From the IMG/VR virus record IMGVR_UViG_3300047560_000767, positions 1 to 64,000 of that record: DNA of 64,000 nucleotides; one strand, 5' to 3'. Below the pieces are notes generated by a model, which searched no databases, was not told where the DNA came from, and worked only from the letters and a program-made list of their open reading frames with translations. Origin of the DNA: a virus. Within the stretch, counting starts at the first letter, position 1. The number at the start of each line of letters is the position of its first letter. Shown here in pieces: positions 1 to 6,601 of the stretch. The translations under genes were made by a program, and so were the position numbers.

Positions 1-405
1 ATCTATAGACCCACCCATATATGATAATATTTGCATAGGTCCTAGATTATAATTTAGATCTAGCAATGATTGTTTTACATAGTATGGCCAATATTGTTCA
101 TCTGGTAAGGCTTCGCCAAATGTAACAGAACATCCAGCAAAAAGAACATTTGTTATTGATTTATTGCGGTTTTGAAAGTTTTCTGATCTATGCCCACAGT
201 TATTGGTCTTATAGTTAATCTCTTTTGCTTTTTGAACATTAAATGTTTTCAAGTCTTTTAAAACATTGTATTTTTGATCATACATATTCAACATAGAGTT
301 TGGCCCCAGTGTTTGAATTGATGGATCTAGTGGTACAACAAATTCACCTATTTGCCCAGATGCAATATCATCTGTAATAGACTTTATCAAACTATCAATA
401 TCCAC
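1..405 (-). CDS. SGNH-hydrolase-like protein, partial
   Basis: The reading frame is open from a GTG at 405 down to base 1 and continues beyond the window, so only the first 135 residues are seen. Residues around 95-110 read NVLFAGCSVTFGEALPDE, which resembles the block I GxSxTxG of SGNH/GDSL-type hydrolases with Cys before the Ser. The GTG lies 2 nt after the 3' end of tRNA-Thr, and the AAGG that could act as a Shine-Dalgarno lies inside the tRNA acceptor stem, so the exact start is uncertain; a downstream TTG is an alternative. Catalytic Asp and His would lie in the missing part. Family assignment rests on this single motif. Confidence 0.6.
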   Translation of the reverse strand, partial: MDIDSLIKSITDDIASGQIGEFVVPLDPSIQTLGPNSMLNMYDQKYNVLKDLKTFNVQKAKEINYKTNNCGHRSENFQNRNKSITNVLFAGCSVTFGEALPDEQYWPYYVKQSLLDLNYNLGPMQILSYMGGSID

Positions 406-406
406 G

Positions 407-478
407 AGCCTTCGGTCAGGATTGAACTGACGACCTTCCGATTACAAGTCGGATGCACTACCACTGTGCTACGAAGGC
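407..478 (-). tRNA. tRNA-Thr (anticodon UGU)
   Basis: The minus strand folds as a cloverleaf with acceptor GCCTTCG/CGAAGGC, D stem GCAC/GTGC, anticodon stem TCCGA/TCGGA with loop CTTGTAA, and T stem GTCAG/CTGAC with loop TTCAATC. Anticodon TGT reads ACA. No CCA is encoded. It is the last gene of the tRNA cluster and abuts the SGNH-like gene. Confidence 0.93.
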
Positions 479-508
479 GTTTCCTATTTCTATTATACAT
501 AAAAATAG

Positions 509-581
509 TGACCCCAACGGGATTCGAACCCGTGCTACCGCCGTGAAAGGGCGATGTCCTAGGCCTCTAGACGATGGGGCC
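509..581 (-). tRNA. tRNA-Glu (anticodon UUC)
   Basis: Acceptor GGCCCCA/TGGGGTC, anticodon TTC in loop CTTTCAC, T arm CGGGTTCGAATCCCG. The discriminator is A. No CCA is encoded. Only 3 nt separate it from tRNA-Leu. Confidence 0.93.
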
Positions 582-584
582 TTG

Positions 585-658
585 TGCTCCTCACAGGAAT
601 CGAACCTGTAACACCCAGATCCTAAATCTGGTGCCTCTACCAATTGGGCTAGAGAAGC
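585..658 (-). tRNA. tRNA with anticodon UAG (Leu), short variable loop
   Basis: Acceptor GCTTCTC/GAGGAGC, anticodon stem CCAGA/TCTGG with loop TTTAGGA, T arm ACAGGTTCGATTCCTGT, discriminator A. Anticodon TAG reads CUA, a leucine codon. The variable loop is only about 5 nt (GTGTT), whereas bacterial tRNA-Leu is normally class II with a long variable arm. The A73 discriminator suits LeuRS, but charging cannot be read from sequence. Confidence 0.85.
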
Positions 659-839
659 AATGTGAGCAGAATGTGACTAGCATCCCCTCACTGACTCTAT
701 ACTAGAAATCCTACGAGTAGTAGCAACCACATAGGTCTTTCTGCCTATATCTGTGAGGTTAGCACAGTCACGGACTTTCGGGCCAGTGCCTACATATCTT
801 ATTCACGATTGATATAACCGAGTGTTAGTCACTACACTG
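659..839 (-). other. Spacer in tRNA cluster with possible RNA structure
   Basis: This 181-nt spacer separates tRNA-Leu from tRNA-Trp. On the minus strand it can form a hairpin around ATAGG-CAGAAAGA-CCTAT, extended by CACA/TGTG. It also holds an open frame of about 40 codons ending in TAG near 677 without ATG, GTG or TTG at its beginning. I see no further tRNA. Confidence 0.4.
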
Positions 840-910
840 CACAGTCTCTAGGAGTCGAACCTAGGCTTACCGCTTTGGAGACGGTAGTGCTACCATAACA
901 CTTAGACTGC
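840..910 (-). tRNA. tRNA-Trp (anticodon CCA)
   Basis: Acceptor GCAGTCT/AGACTGT has a G-U first pair. The anticodon loop CTCCAAA gives CCA, the T arm is CCTAGGTTCGACTCCTAG, and the discriminator is G, as expected for Trp. Confidence 0.9.
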
Positions 911-1080
911 ATGTGCCAATCGTGCTCACCTTTTGGTTAAGGACATGTTGCCATTGGCTGTTATACCTAGCGAGTTAGCAGAGCAATCTCCATCAGCCTG
1001 AACGCCTTCGTATGATGCTCTCGCAAGGTAGGTTTCGGTATAACAATCTCCACATAGATTGTTCAGACCTATGCTTTGAG
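911..1080 (-). other. Spacer in tRNA cluster with open frame and inverted repeat
   Basis: A 170-nt spacer between tRNA-Trp and tRNA-Asp. On the minus strand GTTATACC and GGTATAAC form a long-range inverted repeat, and CAATCT-ATGTGG-AGATTG a local hairpin. One frame is open for more than 45 codons up to a TGA near 926, encodes two GDC tripeptides, and has no standard start codon. It could be a remnant or a structured RNA. Confidence 0.4.
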
Positions 1081-1154
1081 CGATCCCGAACGGACTTGAA
1101 CCGTCGACCTCTTCCGTGACAGGGAAGCGTTCTAACCAACTGAACTACGGGACC
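1081..1154 (-). tRNA. tRNA-Asp (anticodon GUC)
   Basis: Acceptor GGTCCCG/CGGGATC, anticodon stem CTTCC/GGAAG with loop CTGTCAC, T arm GACGGTTCAAGTCCGTT. Discriminator G is the Asp identity base. Confidence 0.93.
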
Positions 1155-1157
1155 ATG

Positions 1158-1228
1158 AGCGGATGATGAGAATCGAACTCACTCCTTCTGCTTGGAAGGC
1201 AGAGGCACTACCAGTATGCAACATCCGC
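1158..1228 (-). tRNA. tRNA-Gly (anticodon UCC)
   Basis: Acceptor GCGGATG/CATCCGC, anticodon stem TCTGC/GCAGA with loop CTTCCAA, T arm TGAGTTCGATTCTCA, discriminator T. Reads GGA. Confidence 0.93.
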
Positions 1229-1256
1229 TAAATATTTAGTTGTTATTAAGTTATGG

Positions 1257-1329
1257 CTGGGGCGGCAGGTCTCGATCCTGCGACATTTCGATTAACAGTC
1301 GAATGTTCTGCCAACTGAACTACGCCCCA
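1257..1329 (-). tRNA. tRNA-Asn (anticodon GUU)
   Basis: Acceptor TGGGGCG/CGCCCCA, anticodon stem TTCGA/TCGAA with loop CTGTTAA, T arm GCAGGATCGAGACCTGC, discriminator G. Its first 10 bases are also the last codons and TAG stop of the metallopeptidase gene. Confidence 0.92.
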
Positions 1330-2531
1330 TCGTTAGTACTTATTTTAGGCATATACCCATCAAAGTACTGTGAATAAAACCATCGTACATAATCTTGTGC
1401 TTCTGTGTAAAAATCATCTACACTTTCACCAAAATATGATTCAAATAGTGTTACCCAATCAGCGGAGAAACTTCTTGCTCCTGCTACAACCTTGTAGAAA
1501 TCTAGATACTTTGTAATACCAAATTTTTCTACAACAAATGCACTTACAATTGCACCCTGCTGATACTCTCCAACATCTCCACAAAATTGATTTCCATAAA
1601 CTCTGCTAGAGACACCTTCAAGTTTTCTAAAATCAAAACCAGTATCTGGCTTTGTTCCTAGTTGTGATACTATTATATCAAAAGAATTCTTGTCTGTCAA
1701 CTTATTTGCTAAAGAAAGTGCAATAAAGTTTGCACCACCTTCAACATACCAGCAAGGAAGATTTTCAGTTTCTTTTAGATTTAAATTATACTGCACTTGA
1801 TGAAATGTTTCGTGCATTGCAGTAATCATTAGGTGCAAATGTAATGGCAAGTTTGGATTTCCAGCATAAGTAATAATCAGATTATTGCCCTCAATTGTAG
1901 CCCAAGCACCACTTGTGTTTGGATTAGAGTCCCCGAGTGGAAAGAATCTATCAATTGGCTGTGCTTGTAAGAATGTATATGAAATTACTCCATTATTATA
2001 TAAATCTTTCCACGCAGTATTAGCATAAATATTGCTATATGCACCTATCACATAAATCTTTTTACCATCTGCAAAGGTATTTCCAAAAGCATTAATTGTA
2101 GCATTTGTGCCATTAGTTAACCAATCACGAAATTTTTGTGGCATTGCTGGATCAAAATTATACGATATTGGAACATTTTTATTACCCTGAATAGAAGAAA
2201 CACTGTTCATGGCATCATAGAATGCCTGCATTCTTGGATCTATTGTCGGTGTTGATACAACTACTGGGACTGGCTTTGGTGTAACAATAGGTTCCTGTGT
2301 ATTGGTAACAGGAGTTACAACTGGATTAACAGCATTTTGTACCGATACTGTAGATTTAGGTGCAGGTTGTGCTACCCAACGATATACAGTACCAACTTTT
2401 TTACATACCTGGCCATTCTTTACAAGATTAACTTGCTTACTTAAACAAGTTTTAGTAGGTGCTGCTTCTGCTGTAGGACTAACCCCTAGCATCAAAGAAG
2501 TTGCTATTGCCAAACCAAAAAATTTTTTCAT
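1320..2531 (-). CDS. Secreted zinc metallopeptidase-like protein
   Basis: The 403-residue protein begins with a typical signal peptide (MKKFFGLAIATSLMLG...AEA, cleavage near residue 24). A short two-Cys segment and a Pro/Thr/Val-rich linker follow to about residue 95. The C-terminal half carries H240-E-T-F-H244 and, 20 residues on, E264 in YVEGGA, the HExxH...E zinc layout of gluzincin-like peptidases. It should act outside the cell or on the cell wall. It may modify the host surface or be a moron. The gene ends inside tRNA-Asn. The start is the only one that preserves the signal peptide; the Shine-Dalgarno (AAAGGG) is very close to the ATG. Confidence 0.75.
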   Translation of the reverse strand: MKKFFGLAIATSLMLGVSPTAEAAPTKTCLSKQVNLVKNGQVCKKVGTVYRWVAQPAPKSTVSVQNAVNPVVTPVTNTQEPIVTPKPVPVVVSTPTIDPRMQAFYDAMNSVSSIQGNKNVPISYNFDPAMPQKFRDWLTNGTNATINAFGNTFADGKKIYVIGAYSNIYANTAWKDLYNNGVISYTFLQAQPIDRFFPLGDSNPNTSGAWATIEGNNLIITYAGNPNLPLHLHLMITAMHETFHQVQYNLNLKETENLPCWYVEGGANFIALSLANKLTDKNSFDIIVSQLGTKPDTGFDFRKLEGVSSRVYGNQFCGDVGEYQQGAIVSAFVVEKFGITKYLDFYKVVAGARSFSADWVTLFESYFGESVDDFYTEAQDYVRWFYSQYFDGYMPKISTNDGA

Positions 2532-2545
2532 ACCCTTTATTCCAA

Positions 2546-2767
2546 TTATTGTAGTAGTTTAATTACAGGGGCACATGGGTCTCCGCCATCTTCCCACTCT
2601 TGCTGTTCTTCTTCTGACATGTATGGATCACCATCATGTGTGTAGCAGAATGGTTCTGTTACCCACCCTTTATCAATACCGTGCTTGAGCCAGTCAAACA
2701 ATTCATCAAAATCTAAACCATTATCATTCATAATACAATCCCATCCGTAGGGGTTCCTATCTGTCAT
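2546..2767 (-). CDS. Small acidic protein of unknown function
   Basis: About 73 residues beginning MTDRNPYGWD, rich in Asp, Glu and Trp, with no family I recognise. The ATG at 2767 is chosen over an upstream TTG because a strong promoter ends 5 nt before it, which predicts a leaderless mRNA. The frame upstream of 2767 overlaps the end of the HslV-like gene. The middle, DFDELFDWLKHGIDKGW, looks helical. Confidence 0.65.
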   Translation of the reverse strand: MTDRNPYGWDCIMNDNGLDFDELFDWLKHGIDKGWVTEPFCYTHDGDPYMSEEEQQEWEDGGDPCAPVIKLLQ

Positions 2768-2772
2768 ACTTA

Positions 2773-2801
2773 AGTATAACATCAAGTCCCGACAATGTCA
2801 A
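2773..2801 (-). promoter_or_regulatory. Promoter TTGACA-17-TATACT, leaderless
   Basis: -35 TTGACA (2796-2801), 17-nt spacer, TGT then -10 TATACT (2773-2778). The ATG at 2767 begins 6 nt after the -10, so transcription should start at or next to the start codon. Confidence 0.8.
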
Positions 2802-3306
2802 CAGGACCTTGGCAAGAAGTTGAAAATTTTATGGCTGCACTTACAGCCTTTTGCACACGCTTCCTTGTATCTTTTAAACTTTCAGTTGCATGCATAGATC
2901 CATATGCATATTCAGCACCTGACCCCATAGCAATATAGTCATGCATATATTGGTTTAAAGACATATCCGCAGCATTGTGTTCATATATTTTTCCACGAAT
3001 ACAAATTAATAATCCAAAATCTGAATCATTAGAAACATCTACCCACCAGTTTTCATAAAATACACGTAATGCAATAAGAAAATCTGTATACATAAACTTA
3101 TCTAAGTCAGTTCCTTTTGGTGTAGGTGGCTTGAAATTATATTTCATTCTATCGCCATCCATGGAACCACAATATCCAAAAAGATATTCTCCACTTTTCC
3201 AAACCTTTGGGCTTGTTAGTGACATTATTAAATTATTTTCAGATGCTCCACGGTCACCAGCCATGTAGATCTTTTCACCCTGACGTGCAGCAACAATACA
3301 AGTCAC
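2782..3306 (-). CDS. HslV/proteasome-like Ntn-hydrolase peptidase
   Basis: 174 residues, the length of bacterial HslV. It starts GTG-ACT, so removal of Met exposes Thr1. Counting from that Thr, Asp17 (in MAGDRGAS) and Lys33 (in SPKVWKSG) fall exactly at the catalytic positions of the proteasome beta/HslV family. IAMGSGAEYAYGS corresponds to the conserved GSG segment. There is no propeptide, as in HslV. No HslU, Mpa/ARC or other AAA+ partner is visible in this window, so it may work alone, recruit a host unfoldase, or act in capsid or host-protein turnover. It has its own consensus promoter and a Shine-Dalgarno AGAAGGGG 6 nt before the GTG. Confidence 0.82.
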   Translation of the reverse strand: MTCIVAARQGEKIYMAGDRGASENNLIMSLTSPKVWKSGEYLFGYCGSMDGDRMKYNFKPPTPKGTDLDKFMYTDFLIALRVFYENWWVDVSNDSDFGLLICIRGKIYEHNAADMSLNQYMHDYIAMGSGAEYAYGSMHATESLKDTRKRVQKAVSAAIKFSTSCQGPVDIVGT

Positions 3307-3356
3307 AAAAAACCCCTTCTAGATAGATATCCATTATACCATTACCTAGAAGGGGT
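3307..3356 (-). terminator. Intrinsic terminator enclosing a promoter
   Basis: On the minus strand ACCCCTTCTAG (3356-3346) pairs perfectly with CTAGAAGGGGT (3322-3312), followed by T6. The 23-nt loop contains the -10 box of the next gene. The 3' arm is also that gene's Shine-Dalgarno. Confidence 0.8.
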
Positions 3357-3361
3357 GTCAA
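3333..3361 (-). promoter_or_regulatory. Consensus promoter TTGACA-17-TATAAT
   Basis: -35 TTGACA (3356-3361), 17-nt spacer ending in TGG, -10 TATAAT (3333-3338). The start should fall near 3326, so its mRNA contains only the 3' arm of the terminator stem. Drives the HslV-like gene. Confidence 0.88.
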
Positions 3362-3372
3362 GTTACATATTA

Positions 3373-3672
3373 TTATACTGCTTTTGACTTTGCTCTACGC
3401 TTTTCAACAACCATATCTTCTACAGTTACTGCATTTTTATCTGTTGTAGAGAAAGCAGAATTAATCTCATCTGCTGTCAATCTTCCATCATCCATAAATG
3501 CACGAGCCAACTTTTCAACAACTGCTGCCACTGCAGTTAGTCCTGCTACGGTTATAGCAGTTACTGTATCAATACCAGCGATTGCTCCAGCACCGATAAC
3601 TGCTAGGCCGTTTGCTGCAAAAACTGCAACAATACGCATGAGGATGTTCCAAATATTTTTTACACCGTTCAT
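3373..3672 (-). CDS. Putative holin
   Basis: 99 residues with a hydrophobic segment at about 10-33 and a second at about 36-53, then a charged C-terminal tail (KRRAKSKAV). The pattern (two helices, Gly/Ala-rich, followed by EKLARAFMDDGRLTADEI) is typical of holin-like proteins in actinobacteriophages. It should open the cytoplasmic membrane for endolysin release. It lies 2 nt downstream of a second small membrane protein and is followed by a strong terminator. No endolysin is adjacent; the nearest muralytic candidate in this window is the plus-strand gene at 62.4 kb. Confidence 0.6.
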   Translation of the reverse strand: MNGVKNIWNILMRIVAVFAANGLAVIGAGAIAGIDTVTAITVAGLTAVAAVVEKLARAFMDDGRLTADEINSAFSTTDKNAVTVEDMVVEKRRAKSKAV

Positions 3673-3674
3673 AT

Positions 3675-3857
3675 TTATTCCTCCCCTCTATGTCTGATTG
3701 GGCTAGTTAGTATCCAAATAATTGTTGTTGCTATGATTCCATAACCAACGACAACCTTTGCACTACCGTCCAAAACTACCCAGGCAATAAACATTCCAAG
3801 GAGAGTCCATGCCTGCTCAATTAGGTCATTTAATATATTCTTTATTAGTCTTACCAT
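3675..3857 (-). CDS. Small two-helix membrane protein, holin-like
   Basis: 60 residues with hydrophobic stretches at about 15-29 and 35-51, and a charged end (SPIRHRGEE). It overlaps the end of the PA14 gene by 7 nt and precedes the putative holin by 2 nt, so the two membrane proteins are probably translated together. It may be a second holin, an antiholin or a spanin-like partner. No lipobox or cysteine is visible. Confidence 0.5.
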   Translation of the reverse strand: MVRLIKNILNDLIEQAWTLLGMFIAWVVLDGSAKVVVGYGIIATTIIWILTSPIRHRGEE

Positions 3858-6475
3858 GTTTCATTTCTCCTTCTTGTGCCACCTGAGTTTGATCCACCAC
3901 TTGAACCACCAGATGATGGGGCACTAGGTGCTCCACCTCCAGTAGCCAAACCAACAGCATTCAATGCTGCTCCTGTTGCCACAACTGTTGCCACAACCAT
4001 ATGCGTGGCTTCTTTTCTTTCTCCTGGAGTCATGTCTGCTCCAATACTTCCAAGTGCTGCTAGTGCTGCTCCTGGATCTGTTAACGCTGCTTGTAATAAT
4101 GCACCTGGGTCTTGTACCAATTCAACATTTGCTGCGACTTCAGCAGTAATAACTAAAACTTCGCCAGATTCTGATGTTCTAACTGCTACAGGTGTTTCTG
4201 GTGGAAGATCAGAATAAGAAACTCCCGATGCTTTAATTTCTGATGCAGAGAGAGATTCTCCTGGCTTAAGATCTGCCACTAATGCGGTAACTACTGCTGC
4301 AACTTCTTCTTTAGATAATTCTTTACCTGCTTTTGCATCTGCTGCTATTTTATCTAACTTTGCCTCCGCTGCTGCTTTGGCATCCGCTTCGGCTTTAGCA
4401 GCATCTGCTTTTGCCTGAGCATCTTTAGCAGCCTGATCTTTTGCAGCCTTATCTGCAGCAGCCTTATCTGCATCTGCTTTAGCCTGAGCCTCAGCCTGTG
4501 CCTTAGCATCCGCTTCTGCTTTTGCTTGTGCCTCAGCCTGTGCCTTTGCTTCTGCTTCTGCTGCTAATCTGTCAGCCTCTGCTTTGGCTGCAGCATCTGC
4601 TTCTGCTTTGGCTTTAGCCTCTGCTTCTGCTGCTGCTTGTTCAGCAGCGATTCTATCTGCTTCGGCTTTGGCTGCTGCTTGCTCTGCTGCAATTCTATCT
4701 GCTTCTGCCTTTGCTGCAGCCTCCGCTGCTGCTTTGGCATCTGCTTCGGCTTTGGCCTGGGCTTCTGCTGCTGCTTTAGCCTGGGCTTCTGCAAGTGCTG
4801 CTGCTTCTGCTGCTGCCTGTGCTTGTGCCTGTGCTATTGCTGCTTGTCTTGCAGCCTCTGCAGCCAATGCAGCCTGTCTTGCTGCTTCTGCTTCAGCAGC
4901 CAATCTTTGTTGCTCTGCATAATAGTTAATTGTAATTTGAGTAGCATTTGTCATTGCAGTTACTGCTTCTTGAACCTGAACCGTAGTAGTATCAGCCAAA
5001 GCATTTGCTGTTTGCAAAGAAATTGTTAGGTTTTGATTTGCAGTTGTTAGGTTTTCTTGAGCAATTGTTAGGTTTTGATTTGCAGTTGTTAGGTTTTCAG
5101 AGGCAGTTTGAACTGCAGCACGAGTATCCCAAGCAGCCTGTTGAATCGGAGCCTGAATAGATTCTTGTACCATCATGTTTTGGTTTGCATCTACGTATGT
5201 TTGGTATGCTATATCAGCATTTGTTTGTGCGGTATTTAGTTCACTCTGAAGAGTATTTAAAATTTGTGTTTCATTATTTAATGTAGTAATGGCAGATTGA
5301 AGTGCTGCCTTTTGTTCTGGTGTAGCGGAAGATGTACTAAATTCTGATCCTGGAACAACTTGCCATCCACTATCTGTATATCTAAGTAATGCTACATTAG
5401 CACCTCCGCCATTTTCGTAATACCACATTTGGAATGTTTTACCAACTCCAGCAGTTGTTTGAACTGTGGCAGTTGATCCGCCACCGCCTTTATCATACCA
5501 ATCATTAATAACCAACTGTCCATCTAAATAAAGTTTTACCCCATCATCTGCTGGAGCAGTAATCCATTGGGTTCCTGTATATTGAGGTGTCCAAATTCCT
5601 TCCCACTTAACCTGAAAATCATCATTGGCTCCTGCAACTGGACCACCACTTCCCCATTGTTCATTAATACCATTTGTGTCAGTAGTTGTGGTCATTACAT
5701 ATCCAGCACCCAATGGTGGAGCATTGTTATATCCAGTATCTTTGTAAATAGTTTCTTTAAGACCAGGAGTAGTGTTTGCATCTACTACAGCCTGTGCAGC
5801 ATCTTTATTTGATTGTGCTGTTTCTACAACTGGAACCTGTGCATCAACCGCAGCCTGTGCTGGGGCAATTGCTGCTTGTGCTACATCATTTGCATCTCTT
5901 GCTGCATCGTTTGCTTCTTGTGCTGCAATAGTAATGGGTGTTTGTGTATTAAGATTGGTCTCTGCAACTTGATTATTTGATACCGCTGTATCATAGGCTG
6001 TTTGGGATGTAGATAATTCTGTAGTTCTTACATCAACAGTTGCAGTTGCTGAATCAACTATCTGCTGGTTTGCCTCAACAAGACTGATTGCATTTTGAGC
6101 ATTGGCTATAGCAGCATTAGCCTCTTGAATTTGTATCCCTGCATCTGATACCGCTGTAGATATAGGCTGTTGCGTGGTAGCAATAGATATTGCAGTTTGA
6201 GTATCAGTATTTGGCACATTAGCCTGTATAGACTCTATAATGGCCGTAGCCTGAGCCTGTGATTCTGTACTAAGGGTCGTAGTTGCTGAGTCTATCTTAG
6301 CCTGAATTGTCTCTACTGTGACTGCAGTAACTGTACTGGTATCAACTGTAGATGTTGGATCTGGACTAACTTGAACAGTAATTTCGTCAGCATTTGCTTG
6401 ATCCGTTGGGGAAAGGAAAAGCCACAAACCTACTAATAGGCCTAATGCTGCTAATCTTAAAGTTATTCTATAAAT
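3851..6475 (-). CDS. Exported PA14-domain protein with Ala-rich coiled coil
   Basis: About 874 residues if translation begins at an ATT at 6475. The conventional TTG at 6427 would cut a signal peptide in half: the segment upstream reads RITLRLAALGLLVGLW and is followed by a Gln-Ala-Asn-Ala cleavage-like site. A Shine-Dalgarno AGGAG lies 9 nt before the ATT. After an Ala/Thr-rich helical region, residues about 238-376 form a PA14 domain (WEGIWTPQYTGT, DDGVKLYLDGQLVINDW), a carbohydrate-binding fold. A long TolA-like Ala/Glu/Lys coiled coil spans about 516-716. The tail is Gly/Ser-rich and ends RRRNETW. It probably sits at the cell surface or on the virion. Host binding, wall anchoring or superinfection exclusion are all possible. 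Confidence 0.7.
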   Translation of the reverse strand: MYRITLRLAALGLLVGLWLFLSPTDQANADEITVQVSPDPTSTVDTSTVTAVTVETIQAKIDSATTTLSTESQAQATAIIESIQANVPNTDTQTAISIATTQQPISTAVSDAGIQIQEANAAIANAQNAISLVEANQQIVDSATATVDVRTTELSTSQTAYDTAVSNNQVAETNLNTQTPITIAAQEANDAARDANDVAQAAIAPAQAAVDAQVPVVETAQSNKDAAQAVVDANTTPGLKETIYKDTGYNNAPPLGAGYVMTTTTDTNGINEQWGSGGPVAGANDDFQVKWEGIWTPQYTGTQWITAPADDGVKLYLDGQLVINDWYDKGGGGSTATVQTTAGVGKTFQMWYYENGGGANVALLRYTDSGWQVVPGSEFSTSSATPEQKAALQSAITTLNNETQILNTLQSELNTAQTNADIAYQTYVDANQNMMVQESIQAPIQQAAWDTRAAVQTASENLTTANQNLTIAQENLTTANQNLTISLQTANALADTTTVQVQEAVTAMTNATQITINYYAEQQRLAAEAEAARQAALAAEAARQAAIAQAQAQAAAEAAALAEAQAKAAAEAQAKAEADAKAAAEAAAKAEADRIAAEQAAAKAEADRIAAEQAAAEAEAKAKAEADAAAKAEADRLAAEAEAKAQAEAQAKAEADAKAQAEAQAKADADKAAADKAAKDQAAKDAQAKADAAKAEADAKAAAEAKLDKIAADAKAGKELSKEEVAAVVTALVADLKPGESLSASEIKASGVSYSDLPPETPVAVRTSESGEVLVITAEVAANVELVQDPGALLQAALTDPGAALAALGSIGADMTPGERKEATHMVVATVVATGAALNAVGLATGGGAPSAPSSGGSSGGSNSGGTRRRNETW

Positions 6476-6513
6476 GGTCTCTTTCTCCTAAGCAAACACA
6501 GTTTGCTAAGACT

Positions 6514-6522
6514 ATTATATCA
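6514..6522 (-). promoter_or_regulatory. Extended -10 promoter TGATATAAT
   Basis: TGATATAAT lies 38 nt upstream of the ATT start of the PA14 gene, with no good -35. A small AGCAAAC-TGT-GTTTGCT hairpin lies between it and the AGGAG Shine-Dalgarno. Confidence 0.6.
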
Positions 6523-6544
6523 AATTATTAGATAAAAAACTTAA

Positions 6545-6583
6545 AAAAAGACAAAAAGAAAGGGAGCCAGTTTCCTGACTCCC
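6545..6583 (-). terminator. Rho-independent terminator after exported protein gene
   Basis: GGGAGTCAG-GAAA-CTGGCTCCC forms a 9-bp stem with a GAAA tetraloop (6583-6562), followed by TTTCTTTTTGTCTTTTTTT. It lies 18 nt after the stop at 6602. Confidence 0.9.
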
Positions 6584-6601
6584 AAACTTTTTAAGTTTTA
6601 A

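Noticed and set aside
352-643. Short reading frames across the tRNA genes
   Set aside because: They coincide with tRNA stems on either strand and lack ribosome sites.
585-658. Amber-suppressor tRNA
   Set aside because: The anticodon is UAG, which reads CUA; a suppressor of UAG would need CUA as anticodon.
2546-2785. Longer form of the small acidic protein from a TTG at 2785
   Set aside because: The segment 2768-2785 lies inside the promoter of the gene; the leaderless ATG at 2767 is better supported.
4584-5029. Long plus-strand Ala/Ser/Cys-rich reading frames opposite the PA14 gene
   Set aside because: They mirror the repetitive Ala/Glu/Lys codons of the minus-strand coiled coil and have no start signals.
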